A program made the translations under genes and the position numbers. A stretch of DNA of 64,000 nt from Akkermansiaceae bacterium (GTDB lineage: Bacteria; Verrucomicrobiota; Verrucomicrobiia; Verrucomicrobiales; Akkermansiaceae), in the NCBI GenBank assembly GCA_905181965.1, contig CAJIZY010000003.1, positions 1 through 64,000 on the forward strand, written 5' to 3'. Positions 55,155 to 63,078 of the stretch are shown here, piece after piece. How positions within the stretch are numbered: position 1 is the stretch's first letter; each line of letters begins with the position of its first letter. The notes below the pieces were generated by a model. It was not told the origin of the DNA. It saw only the letters and a program-made list of their open reading frames with translations, and did not search any database.

Positions 55155-56828
55155 CTACCAAGGCAGCGGGAAAGCGGCATTGAAAGCGAAGACTTTTTCA
55201 CGAATCTCAACAAGTTTTTCATCATCTTCGCGAGCTTCTAAGGCTTCATGGATTAAATCAGCCACCATCTCGATATCATTTTCTTTCATCCCACGAGTTG
55301 TCACCGCAGGAGTTCCAATTCGAATCCCGCTCGGCTTCATTGGACCAGCTTCATCAAAGGGAATCGAGTTCTTGTTCACGGTGATACCGACCTTGTCGAG
55401 GGTGTCAGAAACAATCGATCCATCGAGGCCCACCGGACGAAGATCAACCATGAAGACATGATTGTCAGTGCCTCCAGAAACAATGCGATAACCATTCTTT
55501 CCTAGAGCCGTAGCCATTGCCTGAGCATTCTTAACAACTTGCTCCTGATACTCTCTGAACCCAGGCTTGAGAGCCTCGCCAAAGCATACCGCCTTAGCTG
55601 CAATAACATGCATCAGCGGCCCACCTTGAACCCCCGGAAAAACTCGGCCATCGATTTTCTTGGCATACTCCGACTTACATAAAATGATGCCGCCACGAGG
55701 TCCGCGCAGAGATTTGTGAGTGGTAGACGTCACAAAATCAGCATGCGGAACCGGGCTAGGATGAACTCCTGCCGCGACCAATCCAGCTATGTGCGCCATG
55801 TCGACGAACAAATAAGCTCCGACCGCTTTCGCAATTTTCCCCATCCGTTCAAAATCAATCGTTCGCGAGTATGCACTCGCTCCACAAGTGATTAATTTGG
55901 GCTGCACCTCCTGCGCTTGCGCTTCAAGAGCGTCGTAGTCGATGCACTCATCTTCTGCAGCCACTCCATAGTGGGTGACATCGTAGAGCCGACCCGAAAA
56001 GTTAGCCGGATGGCCGTGTGTCAAGTGTCCACCGTGCGCAAGATCCATGGTCAAAATTTTGTCACCTGGTTGCAGCACAGCAAAGTAAACTGCCGTGTTG
56101 GCTTGGGACCCGGAATGAGGCTGTACGTTGGCATGCTCTGCTCCAAAAATCTTCTTGAGCCGATCGATCGCAAGTTCCTCGACCACATCAACATTTTCGC
56201 ATCCTCCATACCAACGACGCCCGGGGTAACCCTCAGCATATTTATTAGTCAAAAGCGAACCTTGGGCCTCCATCACTGCAGGACTTGCAAAATTCTCGGA
56301 AGCAATCAGTTCAATGTGACTCCGCTGGCGTTTTTCCTCGCCGACAATAGCATCAAAAACTTCGGGATCCGTCATCGCAAGACGCGATCCCGACGCTTTA
56401 CAAAGTCGGAGCTCATGACGCCCACCCTCGAAATCTGTCTTAAGAAAAACCTCAACGATCTCAAGTGCGACTTTCTCTTTCACTGCCTTCTGACCGAGAC
56501 AGAGCACATTCGCATTATTGTGAGACCGCGCGAACTCCGCCTGCTCTACATTATGAATATTAGCACCCCGAACATCACGGAAACGATTCGCGGCGAGGCA
56601 CACACCCGCGCCGGAAGTGCAGATCAATATTCCACGATCGACGCGCTCCTCATTTACCGCACGGGCCACCTCATTAGCAAAATCGGCATAGTCAACCGAA
56701 TCGGTCCCATGGGTACCATAATCGACGAACTCTCGGCCCGCCTTTTTCAAAGCCTCCACGACAGCATTTTTCAACTCAACTCCGCCGTGATCGGCCCCGA
56801 CTGCAATGCGGTAAGAATCTGCACTCAT
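55155..56828 (-). CDS. glyA: RpiB-GlyA fusion: ribose-5-phosphate isomerase B plus serine hydroxymethyltransferase
   Basis: 557 residues. Residues 1-~145 are RpiB ([12 protein letters not shown] at 9-20, [13 protein letters not shown] with C70, FEGGRH at 133-138). From M152 the sequence is Gly[24 protein letters not shown], the PLP lysine K372 in [13 protein letters not shown] and a normal C-terminus. GlyA alone is ~406 residues, full length. The glyA ATG is at 56375; one frame over, a TGA overlaps it (ATGA), so a single missing or extra base near the RpiB end would turn an ordinary overlap into this fusion. Both activities (pentose isomerisation; serine to glycine plus methylene-THF) should be present whichever is true. 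Confidence 0.88.
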   Translation of the reverse strand: MSADSYRIAVGADHGGVELKNAVVEALKKAGREFVDYGTHGTDSVDYADFANEVARAVNEERVDRGILICTSGAGVCLAANRFRDVRGANIHNVEQAEFARSHNNANVLCLGQKAVKEKVALEIVEVFLKTDFEGGRHELRLCKASGSRLAMTDPEVFDAIVGEEKRQRSHIELIASENFASPAVMEAQGSLLTNKYAEGYPGRRWYGGCENVDVVEELAIDRLKKIFGAEHANVQPHSGSQANTAVYFAVLQPGDKILTMDLAHGGHLTHGHPANFSGRLYDVTHYGVAAEDECIDYDALEAQAQEVQPKLITCGASAYSRTIDFERMGKIAKAVGAYLFVDMAHIAGLVAAGVHPSPVPHADFVTSTTHKSLRGPRGGIILCKSEYAKKIDGRVFPGVQGGPLMHVIAAKAVCFGEALKPGFREYQEQVVKNAQAMATALGKNGYRIVSGGTDNHVFMVDLRPVGLDGSIVSDTLDKVGITVNKNSIPFDEAGPMKPSGIRIGTPAVTTRGMKENDIEMVADLIHEALEAREDDEKLVEIREKVFAFNAAFPLPW

Positions 56829-56891
56829 TAGACCCCCCTTCATTGGCCCCTACTTGCCAAAATGGCAAGCGCTCACTTACCAAAAGACCAA

Positions 56892-57362
56892 TCAAGACTC
56901 CTCTTCCCGATTTTCCATGAAGCCTAAAATCCCGCCCATCGCGGCATTAAGGACCTTCGAGGTCATTTCATAAGCAGGTCGCCCCATCCCGATAGGATCA
57001 GGAACATCCACTCCCACCTTACCGTCCATCTCCACAAAATCGCAGGCAAGATGATATTTCTCCTCATACTCCGGATGCATTATTTCCAACATTTCAAGAT
57101 GTCCCTCGGTCATGCAAAACACAGCATCTGCTTCCTCTAGCATTGAGCCATCTACCATGCGGCTCCGAAAGTTCTCCAGCTCGACTCCCTGCTCTTTGAG
57201 AACAGTGACCGTTTCATGACTCGCCGAACTCCCGGGCTGGGCTGCCACTCCAGCAGAAGAAACTTCAATATCCGTTTTTTCGGCTGCCTTGCGAAATATC
57301 CCTTCCGCCATTGGGCTCCGACAGGTATTTCCAGTGCACACAAATAGGACCTTTCTCGACAT
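56892..57362 (-). CDS. Low-molecular-weight phosphatase, YwlE-type protein-arginine phosphatase
   Basis: 156 residues from MSRKVLFVCTG at 57362. P-loop CTGNTCRS (C9 to S16) and general acid D122 in VPDPIG. A Thr follows the Asn at position 13 in the loop, as in YwlE arginine phosphatases, where tyrosine phosphatases have Ile. The order ywlE, rpiB, glyA matches Bacillus, supporting an orthologous cluster. Its kinase partner McsB is not in the window. The frame stays open upstream to 57449, but the family start is clear. Confidence 0.9.
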   Translation of the reverse strand: MSRKVLFVCTGNTCRSPMAEGIFRKAAEKTDIEVSSAGVAAQPGSSASHETVTVLKEQGVELENFRSRMVDGSMLEEADAVFCMTEGHLEMLEIMHPEYEEKYHLACDFVEMDGKVGVDVPDPIGMGRPAYEMTSKVLNAAMGGILGFMENREEES

Positions 57363-57414
57363 GGAAAGGACGCTAGCGCTTCCCAAGTATCTCTCAATAA
57401 GCAATTCACCTCTC

Positions 57415-57840
57415 ATGAAAATCCTCTTCTTCCCCATTAACCTTATCATGGCCGGTCTCTTCTTTGTTTTCGCTTGGTTTCAAAGAAACGATATTGATCC
57501 AGAAATCTACTCAAGCCCCTCTTTCGGAAACCCTACTCTCGACTCCGCGCTCTGGTTCCTCTTTTATGCCGTCATTGGGTTAGTCTTTCTCCTTCTAATA
57601 AAAAAACGCATCCCGGTCTGGTATTTCATTCTCGCAATCATTGCCTGTCTGATAGAAATGTGTCTCTCAGGGCCTGGCCTCTGGGAAAACATATTCGGTG
57701 AACAATCTTTCACCATGACTGGTGAATCAATGTCTGGAACCGACCCGCGCGTCGAACTCACTCGCGAATTTTTTGGGGCAGTCATCGCTCTTGCCGGAGT
57801 AACTTTCCAATGGTCGCAGAATAAAAAACTCAGCGCCTGA
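57415..57840 (+). CDS. TMEM220-like membrane protein
   Basis: 141 residues from the ATG at 57415 with three or four membrane helices. The N-terminal NDIDPEIY sequence after the first helix matches the FAWFQRNDPDP-type pattern of the TMEM220 family of small membrane proteins; the similarity is from memory. Function unknown. The gene is divergent from the YwlE-type gene with 52 bp between start codons, so both share a small promoter region. Confidence 0.7.
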   Translation: MKILFFPINLIMAGLFFVFAWFQRNDIDPEIYSSPSFGNPTLDSALWFLFYAVIGLVFLLLIKKRIPVWYFILAIIACLIEMCLSGPGLWENIFGEQSFTMTGESMSGTDPRVELTREFFGAVIALAGVTFQWSQNKKLSA

Positions 57841-57919
57841 TTAATAAACCTTCTAGGTTACCGCGAAAAAGATCTGCAATGGGGGATTTGGATAAACCCA
57901 AGGACTCCCGGGGGTCTCG

Positions 57920-59152
57920 CTAAATCCCAGCGGGCTTCCAAGCATCTGAATATTCTCTCTGCCAGTATTTCTTGGGAACATCAGAGCCTTTAATCTGAAT
58001 ACCCTCACGGTAGGAAATATTCCCAAGGTGACAGAGCATTGTGCTCTTTTGGGCATCAGAAATTTCCGCATTGAGAGCTTCTCCCTTTCGAATGGCATTG
58101 ATGAAATTTTGGAAGTGCAGAACATCATTAAGCTTAGGAACATTCTCATGCACAAGCTTACCCGCGTTGTCATAAATTCGATAACCCCCGCTATCGAATG
58201 ACATGATCCCGCCATCACCATAAACACTCACAAAGGGATGCTTCTCCTGCTTCCGTTGCAGGCAACTGCTCCCATGCCAGCTCATCCCAACCTTACCGAA
58301 GTCGTAGGTTGCATCAGCAGTATCAGGCGTCTCTTGATCATCATTAAAGTGGTAACGCCCACCAATACAGCTGGTATTATGGGGTGAATCAACTCCCAGT
58401 GCCCAGCGAGCAATATCAAGTGCATGAACTCCATTATTAGCAAGTTCACCGCCGCCATAAGCCCAGTGCCAATGCCAGTTGTAGTGGATCAAATTATCCT
58501 TGTAGGGTCGCACCGGAACTGGTCCCTGCCAAAGCTTGTAATCAAGGTTTTCCGGAACTACCGCAGGCTTCCCCTTTCCAATCGAATCTCGCTTGTTGTC
58601 ATACCAGCAACGCGCATACCGAAGCTTCCCAATCACCCCAATCTTGAGCTTTTCAATCCCCTCGCGAAAAGCTGGAGCACTTCTTCTTTGATTGCCCATC
58701 TGCACTTTCCGATCGGTCCGTTGAGCTGCTGCCACCATGAGCTCGGCCTCGCGGGGATTATGACTTCCAGGTTTCTCAACGTAGACATGCTTCCCCGCGT
58801 CACACGCAAGAATCGTGGCAGGGGCATGCCAGAAATTTGGAGCTGCGATTGATAGAATATCGACCTCTTTATCCTCAAGAATACGACGAAAATCGGTGAC
58901 TGCTTTGGGAAGATTACCCTTCTGGCGGTCAGCTGTATATTTCGCTCCAGCCGCCAGACGACTCTGATCGACATCGCAAACATAGGCAATCTCAACGCCT
59001 TCTAGCTTCGCAAAATTGTTGATATGGGCTTTTCCTCTGCTAAGGCCCATTATCCCCACCCTAAGCTTCTGCCCCGGTCGACTTTCGGCCCGTAAATGAC
59101 CTGCAAGTGCAGCTGCAGAGGCCGTGCTAATGAATTGGCGACGATTGTTCAT
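57920..59152 (-). CDS. Tat-exported Gfo/Idh/MocA-family oxidoreductase
   Basis: 410 residues. Short twin-arginine signal (NNRRQFISTASAAALAGHL), then the Rossmann loop LRVGIMGLSRGKAH and the active-site EKP in VYVEKPGSHNPRE (regular here, unlike the QKP of the 22045 gene). The C-terminal domain has GGGELANNGVHALDIARWALG, usual in this family in PVC bacteria. Substrate unknown. Divergent from the sialate O-acetylesterase gene, which suggests shared regulation. Confidence 0.92.
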   Translation of the reverse strand: MNNRRQFISTASAAALAGHLRAESRPGQKLRVGIMGLSRGKAHINNFAKLEGVEIAYVCDVDQSRLAAGAKYTADRQKGNLPKAVTDFRRILEDKEVDILSIAAPNFWHAPATILACDAGKHVYVEKPGSHNPREAELMVAAAQRTDRKVQMGNQRRSAPAFREGIEKLKIGVIGKLRYARCWYDNKRDSIGKGKPAVVPENLDYKLWQGPVPVRPYKDNLIHYNWHWHWAYGGGELANNGVHALDIARWALGVDSPHNTSCIGGRYHFNDDQETPDTADATYDFGKVGMSWHGSSCLQRKQEKHPFVSVYGDGGIMSFDSGGYRIYDNAGKLVHENVPKLNDVLHFQNFINAIRKGEALNAEISDAQKSTMLCHLGNISYREGIQIKGSDVPKKYWQREYSDAWKPAGI

Positions 59153-59200
59153 CCCAAAGTTCTAGTGATTGATAGAACTCTTGGCGAGCATTTCGGAGGA

Positions 59201-59221
59201 ATCTCAATCTAAATTAGAGAT
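59201..59221. promoter_or_regulatory. Operator-like inverted repeat in the divergent gap
   Basis: atctc (59201-59205) pairs with gagat (59217-59221), and an inner palindrome tctaaattaga lies at 59208-59218. It sits midway between the divergent Gfo/Idh/MocA and sialate O-acetylesterase starts, where a shared regulator would bind. Short arms make it a weak candidate. Confidence 0.25.
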
Positions 59222-59290
59222 AAGAAGAAAATTCCACAACTCCATGAAAGAGAACATCGTTTGGGCGACTATCTTTAATCTGAATCTTTT

Positions 59291-60745
59291 ATGAACATAC
59301 GACACCATCTCTCGGCAACTCTCTTCCTAGCGGCAATATTTCCATCCTCAGCGGATGTCAGCGTTTCAAAGGTCTTTGGCGACCATATGGTTTTACAGCA
59401 AAAAGCGCCGATCCGTGTCTGGGGAACCGCCGATCCCGGGGAACGTGTTAGTGTGTCTCTCGGCGGTAAAACCTTGGAAACCACCGCAACGAACGAAGGC
59501 TCTTGGCGGGTTGATCTCCCATCTCTCACGGCAGACAACAAGCCCCATACCATGACTATTAAAGGTAAGAATAGAGTCGAAATTAAAGACGTCCTTCTCG
59601 GAGAAGTCTGGATCTGCTCAGGACAATCTAACATGGAGTGGGCGGTTAACCGCTCTCTCAATCCTAAGGAAGAAATTGCAGCAGCAAATCACCCGAAAAT
59701 CCGCCTCTTCAATGTTCCTGGACACGTGGCAAAACCGGAGCCTGAAAAAGATCCCCGGGGTCAGTGGCAGATCTGCTCGCCGGCGACCATTCCTGGCTTC
59801 AGCGCGGTCGGCTACTACTTTGGGCGCAAACTCCAAAAGGAACTTAACGTCCCCATCGGCCTTGTTGGGACAAACTGGGGCGGCACTCGCATCGAACCAT
59901 GGACTCCGCCAGTCGGCTTCAAATCAGTTCCCAACCTAAAAGACTATGTCGAGAATCTTGATACCGTTGCCAAGGCTCGCGCCGAGGGGAAGAAAGCAAA
60001 CCCTAAAGGCGGCGCCGTACAAATTTACAACGGAATGGTTCACGCACTGACACCACTCAGCGCGCGCGGTGCAATCTGGTATCAGGGTGAATCCAACGCC
60101 GGTGATGGACTCCGCTACGATCACCTCAAGGAAGGGCTCGTGAAAGGATGGCGCTCGGCCTTCGATAACGAAGACCTTTCCTTCTACTGGGTTCAGCTCG
60201 CCAACTTCCAAAACCCCGGAGACAAACCGGAAGGTGGTGGCTGGGGCCCAGTTCGTGAAGGACAACGTCGTGCGCTGCGACTCCCTAAAACTGGCATGGC
60301 TGTCATTATCGACATCGGAAATGCTAGAGACATCCACCCTAAGAACAAACAAGACGTCGGCAAACGCCTCGCGCTTTGGGCTCTCGCGAAGGACTACAAT
60401 CAAAACATCGTTCCCTCCGGGCCACTCTACAAATCAATGAAAAAAGAAGGACCTAAGATCAGAGTTTCCTTCGACTACGTCGGCTCTGGCCTCACAACCG
60501 GCGAGAAGAAAGGCTTGGACCCAATGAAGGAAACCACGGGCACAAAATTGGCCCGCTTCTCTATTCAAGACGAAGCTGGAAAGTGGCATTGGGCTGAAGC
60601 CAAAATCGACGGCGAAGATGTTGTAGTTTGGCACGACGAAGTTAAAAAACCACAGCACGTCCGCTTCGGTTACGAATCCAACCCTGTCGGTATCAATCTT
60701 TACAATAAGGAAGGCCTTCCGGCTTCCCCCTTCACGACGGACTAA
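59291..60745 (+). CDS. Secreted sialate O-acetylesterase-family protein
   Basis: 484 residues; signal peptide (residues 1-21). SGNH-type esterase: GQSNMEW with the catalytic Ser, a YQGESNAGDG loop, and IDIGNARDIHPKNK with the catalytic Asp and His. The N-terminal ~85 residues are a beta-sandwich (VFGDHMVLQQKAPIRVWGTADPGE) usual in this family. It removes acetyl groups from sugars such as sialic acid or acetylated polysaccharides, outside the cytoplasm. Confidence 0.93.
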   Translation: MNIRHHLSATLFLAAIFPSSADVSVSKVFGDHMVLQQKAPIRVWGTADPGERVSVSLGGKTLETTATNEGSWRVDLPSLTADNKPHTMTIKGKNRVEIKDVLLGEVWICSGQSNMEWAVNRSLNPKEEIAAANHPKIRLFNVPGHVAKPEPEKDPRGQWQICSPATIPGFSAVGYYFGRKLQKELNVPIGLVGTNWGGTRIEPWTPPVGFKSVPNLKDYVENLDTVAKARAEGKKANPKGGAVQIYNGMVHALTPLSARGAIWYQGESNAGDGLRYDHLKEGLVKGWRSAFDNEDLSFYWVQLANFQNPGDKPEGGGWGPVREGQRRALRLPKTGMAVIIDIGNARDIHPKNKQDVGKRLALWALAKDYNQNIVPSGPLYKSMKKEGPKIRVSFDYVGSGLTTGEKKGLDPMKETTGTKLARFSIQDEAGKWHWAEAKIDGEDVVVWHDEVKKPQHVRFGYESNPVGINLYNKEGLPASPFTTD

Positions 60746-60750
60746 AATAA

Positions 60751-61899
60751 TCAGGACGCAAGCGCCTTCGAGTAGATTCGGCGGCGCTTGTGAGTCTCGT
60801 GCTCGATATCTTTCCAAAGCGAAAGCACTTGTGAATTCGTCTCGAGTTCGCCGTTCGTTTCCACCCATTTAAAACCAGCGGCAGCCGCAGACTGGTGCAT
60901 CTCCTGCATAACAACCGCGTTTAACCCAGCGTTCCGAAGTTTCGGCGCGACCGCGATCAGGTAGAGATCCAGCGTATCACGACTCCCTTTTAGTTCCCCA
61001 CCCAACCAAGCTAGAAAAACACGTCTCATCCTACCTTGCAATTTCTGCATTAAGCCAGACCACGAAGGCATAGCGACCCCTAGGGCCACGATCTTGTCTT
61101 CCGTATCGACTACCAATTTCACAAAGCGCGGGTCGATAAGGTTGAAAAACTTTTTAATTAGCGCATCGATTTCGCCATCTGTCATTGGCGTGAATTCGTA
61201 AAGATCCGAATAGGCAGCATTAATTAGTTGGAAAATTTCACGCCCCAGCGGGCGCAATTCACCTACTGATTTCTTCTCAACCAAGCGTAGCTTTTTTTTC
61301 TTCAAAGCATATTGAGCAACTCGCTGGTATTTCGAGTTTAGCTCAGGAGGCAGTTCAAAACGGTGCTCAACATAATCGACTTCCTTAGCGAAGCCACACG
61401 ACTCAATGGTCGGTCCATAATAAGGGAAGTTATACGAGGAAACAACAGTTGGAAGCCGATCAAAACCATCAACGAGCACCGCCGACCGCTCAAAGGTAGT
61501 CAGCCCAAAAGGCCCTTCAAGAAGGGTCATTTCTTTTTCCACTGCCCAGTTTTCAACAGTTTCCAAAAGAAGCCTCGCCACTGCCGGATCATCTTCGAAG
61601 TCCAGTAAACAGAATCGCGCCGCCTCCACGTTACGGAGTTTGTTATCCCGACGATGAATCACTCCTGCGATCCGTCCGACACACCTGCCATTACGTATGG
61701 CTAACCAAAGTTGGAGTTCACAATTCTCCAATCCGGGATTGGCTCTAGCATCAAGAGACTTGAGTTCATCGCGAATCAAGGGCGGGACCCACAAAGGGGC
61801 GTTATAATAAAGATCGAACAAAAACTGCACGAACCGAAGACGATCTCTTCGCGAACCCGAAAGACTTTCGATTTTTATGAGACTTTCGTTATCGGGCAT
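60751..61899 (-). CDS. GNAT-type N-acetyltransferase protein, two-domain
   Basis: 382 residues from MPDNESLIK at 61899 (an ATG eight codons earlier is possible). A GNAT-like first half (VQFLFDLYY, LWLAIRNGRCVGRIAGVI, RLLLETVENWAVEKEMTLLEGPFG) and a second half with VTxDxKIVALGVAMP and the LYLIAVAPKLRNAGLNAVVMQEM pattern suggest two acetyl-CoA-type domains. It has been seen in many environmental bacteria as a protein of unknown function. It ends 6 bases from the esterase stop (convergent). Confidence 0.75.
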   Translation of the reverse strand: MPDNESLIKIESLSGSRRDRLRFVQFLFDLYYNAPLWVPPLIRDELKSLDARANPGLENCELQLWLAIRNGRCVGRIAGVIHRRDNKLRNVEAARFCLLDFEDDPAVARLLLETVENWAVEKEMTLLEGPFGLTTFERSAVLVDGFDRLPTVVSSYNFPYYGPTIESCGFAKEVDYVEHRFELPPELNSKYQRVAQYALKKKKLRLVEKKSVGELRPLGREIFQLINAAYSDLYEFTPMTDGEIDALIKKFFNLIDPRFVKLVVDTEDKIVALGVAMPSWSGLMQKLQGRMRRVFLAWLGGELKGSRDTLDLYLIAVAPKLRNAGLNAVVMQEMHQSAAAAGFKWVETNGELETNSQVLSLWKDIEHETHKRRRIYSKALAS

Positions 61900-62031
61900 C
61901 GGCTGGCGAGGACCTTGGAACATCGAAGCTCTTAGGACAAGTGGTTTGGTAGCACTTCATTTCCAGAAAACTAACTCGTATCATCTGATGAAAGCTCCCG
62001 ATGATTTTATCGCTAGTTTAACCCACTACAA

Positions 62032-62048
62032 AAACCTATTTTAGGTTT
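62032..62048. repeat. Short inverted repeat in the 61900-62165 gap
   Basis: aaacct (62032-62037) and aggttt (62043-62048) around a 5-base loop. No T-tail follows. It lies between the divergent GNAT and DUF445 genes in an otherwise featureless gap; a regulator site is possible but unproven. Confidence 0.25.
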
Positions 62049-62165
62049 CGATTATTGTAAGGTCTCCCAAACGGTAACAGCCAATCTCAAAGAAATCAAA
62101 AAGCGGTATTGAAGAAATGCAATATCCCCCCGTATTAAAGAGCCACAAATCATGCCCTTCAACCG

Positions 62166-62906
62166 ATGGTAAGCCAGTTCCCTTTCTTCAACAAAAGCCT
62201 AGTCACTAATCTCGTCGCCATTCTCTTCGCGGTCACAGGCTACTTTCTTCCCGCTCCTTTTAGCGATCCATTTCTAAATATCGGATTATTCGCCTTCTCA
62301 GGAGCCCTCACAAACTGGCTAGCAATTCACATGCTATTTGAAAAGGTTCCCGGCTTTTACGGATCAGGTGTTATCCCCGCCCGCTTTGAAGATTTTAAAG
62401 AAGGCATACACCGCCTCATCATGAAACAGTTTTTCACGACAGAGAACGTGGCCCGGTTCTTCAAAGGGAATCAAACCGGAGACAAATCCGGAGTCGACCT
62501 TTCACCCTTGATTGATTCGGTTGATTTAGACCCAACTTTTGAAGCTTTAAAAAAGGCTGTCATGAATTCTAAATTCGGGGGCGCCCTCGCCATGTTTGGA
62601 GGGGCCGCTGCGCTTGACCCCATCAAGCCCGACTTTGTTGAAAAAATGAGAAGCTCCGTAAAAGAGATCGTTTCATCCCATGACTTTCAGGAAAAACTTC
62701 AAGCCCTTGCAACCGGAGGAGCGAGCGATCACTCCGAGCTCCTGGACCGCGTCAGCGCCATCGTCGAAAAACGACTTGAAGAGCTCACGCCAACCATGGT
62801 CAAAGAAATCATCCAACAAATGATCCGCACTCACTTGGGTTGGCTCGTCGTCTGGGGTGGAGTCTGCGGAGGTCTCATTGGCCTCATTGCTAGCCTATTT
62901 CGCTAA
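62166..62906 (+). CDS. DUF445-family membrane protein
   Basis: 246 residues. An N-terminal helix pair (SLVTNLVAILFAVTGYFL, FLNIGLFAFSGALTNWLAIHMLFEKVPG) has the family motif TNWLAIHMLF and GVIPARFEDFKEGI, and the C-terminus ends with a hydrophobic helix (GGVCGGLIGLIASLF). The middle is helical and variable. Members are thought to be integral membrane proteins of unknown role (related to YheB). Starts with the ATG at 62166. Confidence 0.85.
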   Translation: MVSQFPFFNKSLVTNLVAILFAVTGYFLPAPFSDPFLNIGLFAFSGALTNWLAIHMLFEKVPGFYGSGVIPARFEDFKEGIHRLIMKQFFTTENVARFFKGNQTGDKSGVDLSPLIDSVDLDPTFEALKKAVMNSKFGGALAMFGGAAALDPIKPDFVEKMRSSVKEIVSSHDFQEKLQALATGGASDHSELLDRVSAIVEKRLEELTPTMVKEIIQQMIRTHLGWLVVWGGVCGGLIGLIASLFR

Positions 62907-63031
62907 GCCTGGCTGCCTCCGCTCAAAACCCGGAATCTCCAGCCGATGGCCCAACGCTCATTTTAAAATTCTCTGCTACAACTGTTCTAAAACCTCTATC
63001 TCCTCGGCGAAATTAGCCCGCGCTTTCAAGA

Positions 63032-63046
63032 AATACCCGTGGTATT
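63032..63046. promoter_or_regulatory. Operator-like palindrome upstream of the DUF1549 gene
   Basis: aatacc (63032-63037) and ggtatt (63041-63046) with a 3-base spacer, 33 bases before the start codon. A perfect 6-bp inverted repeat in this position could be a repressor site; there is no T-run after it. Confidence 0.3.
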
Positions 63047-63078
63047 ATTTCCCAGTCAGTAGGATCGTAAATTATACT

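Noticed and set aside
55917-56831. 304-codon open frame on the plus strand antisense to the RpiB-GlyA gene.
   Set aside because: Antisense of a highly conserved gene with biased codons; no protein motif.
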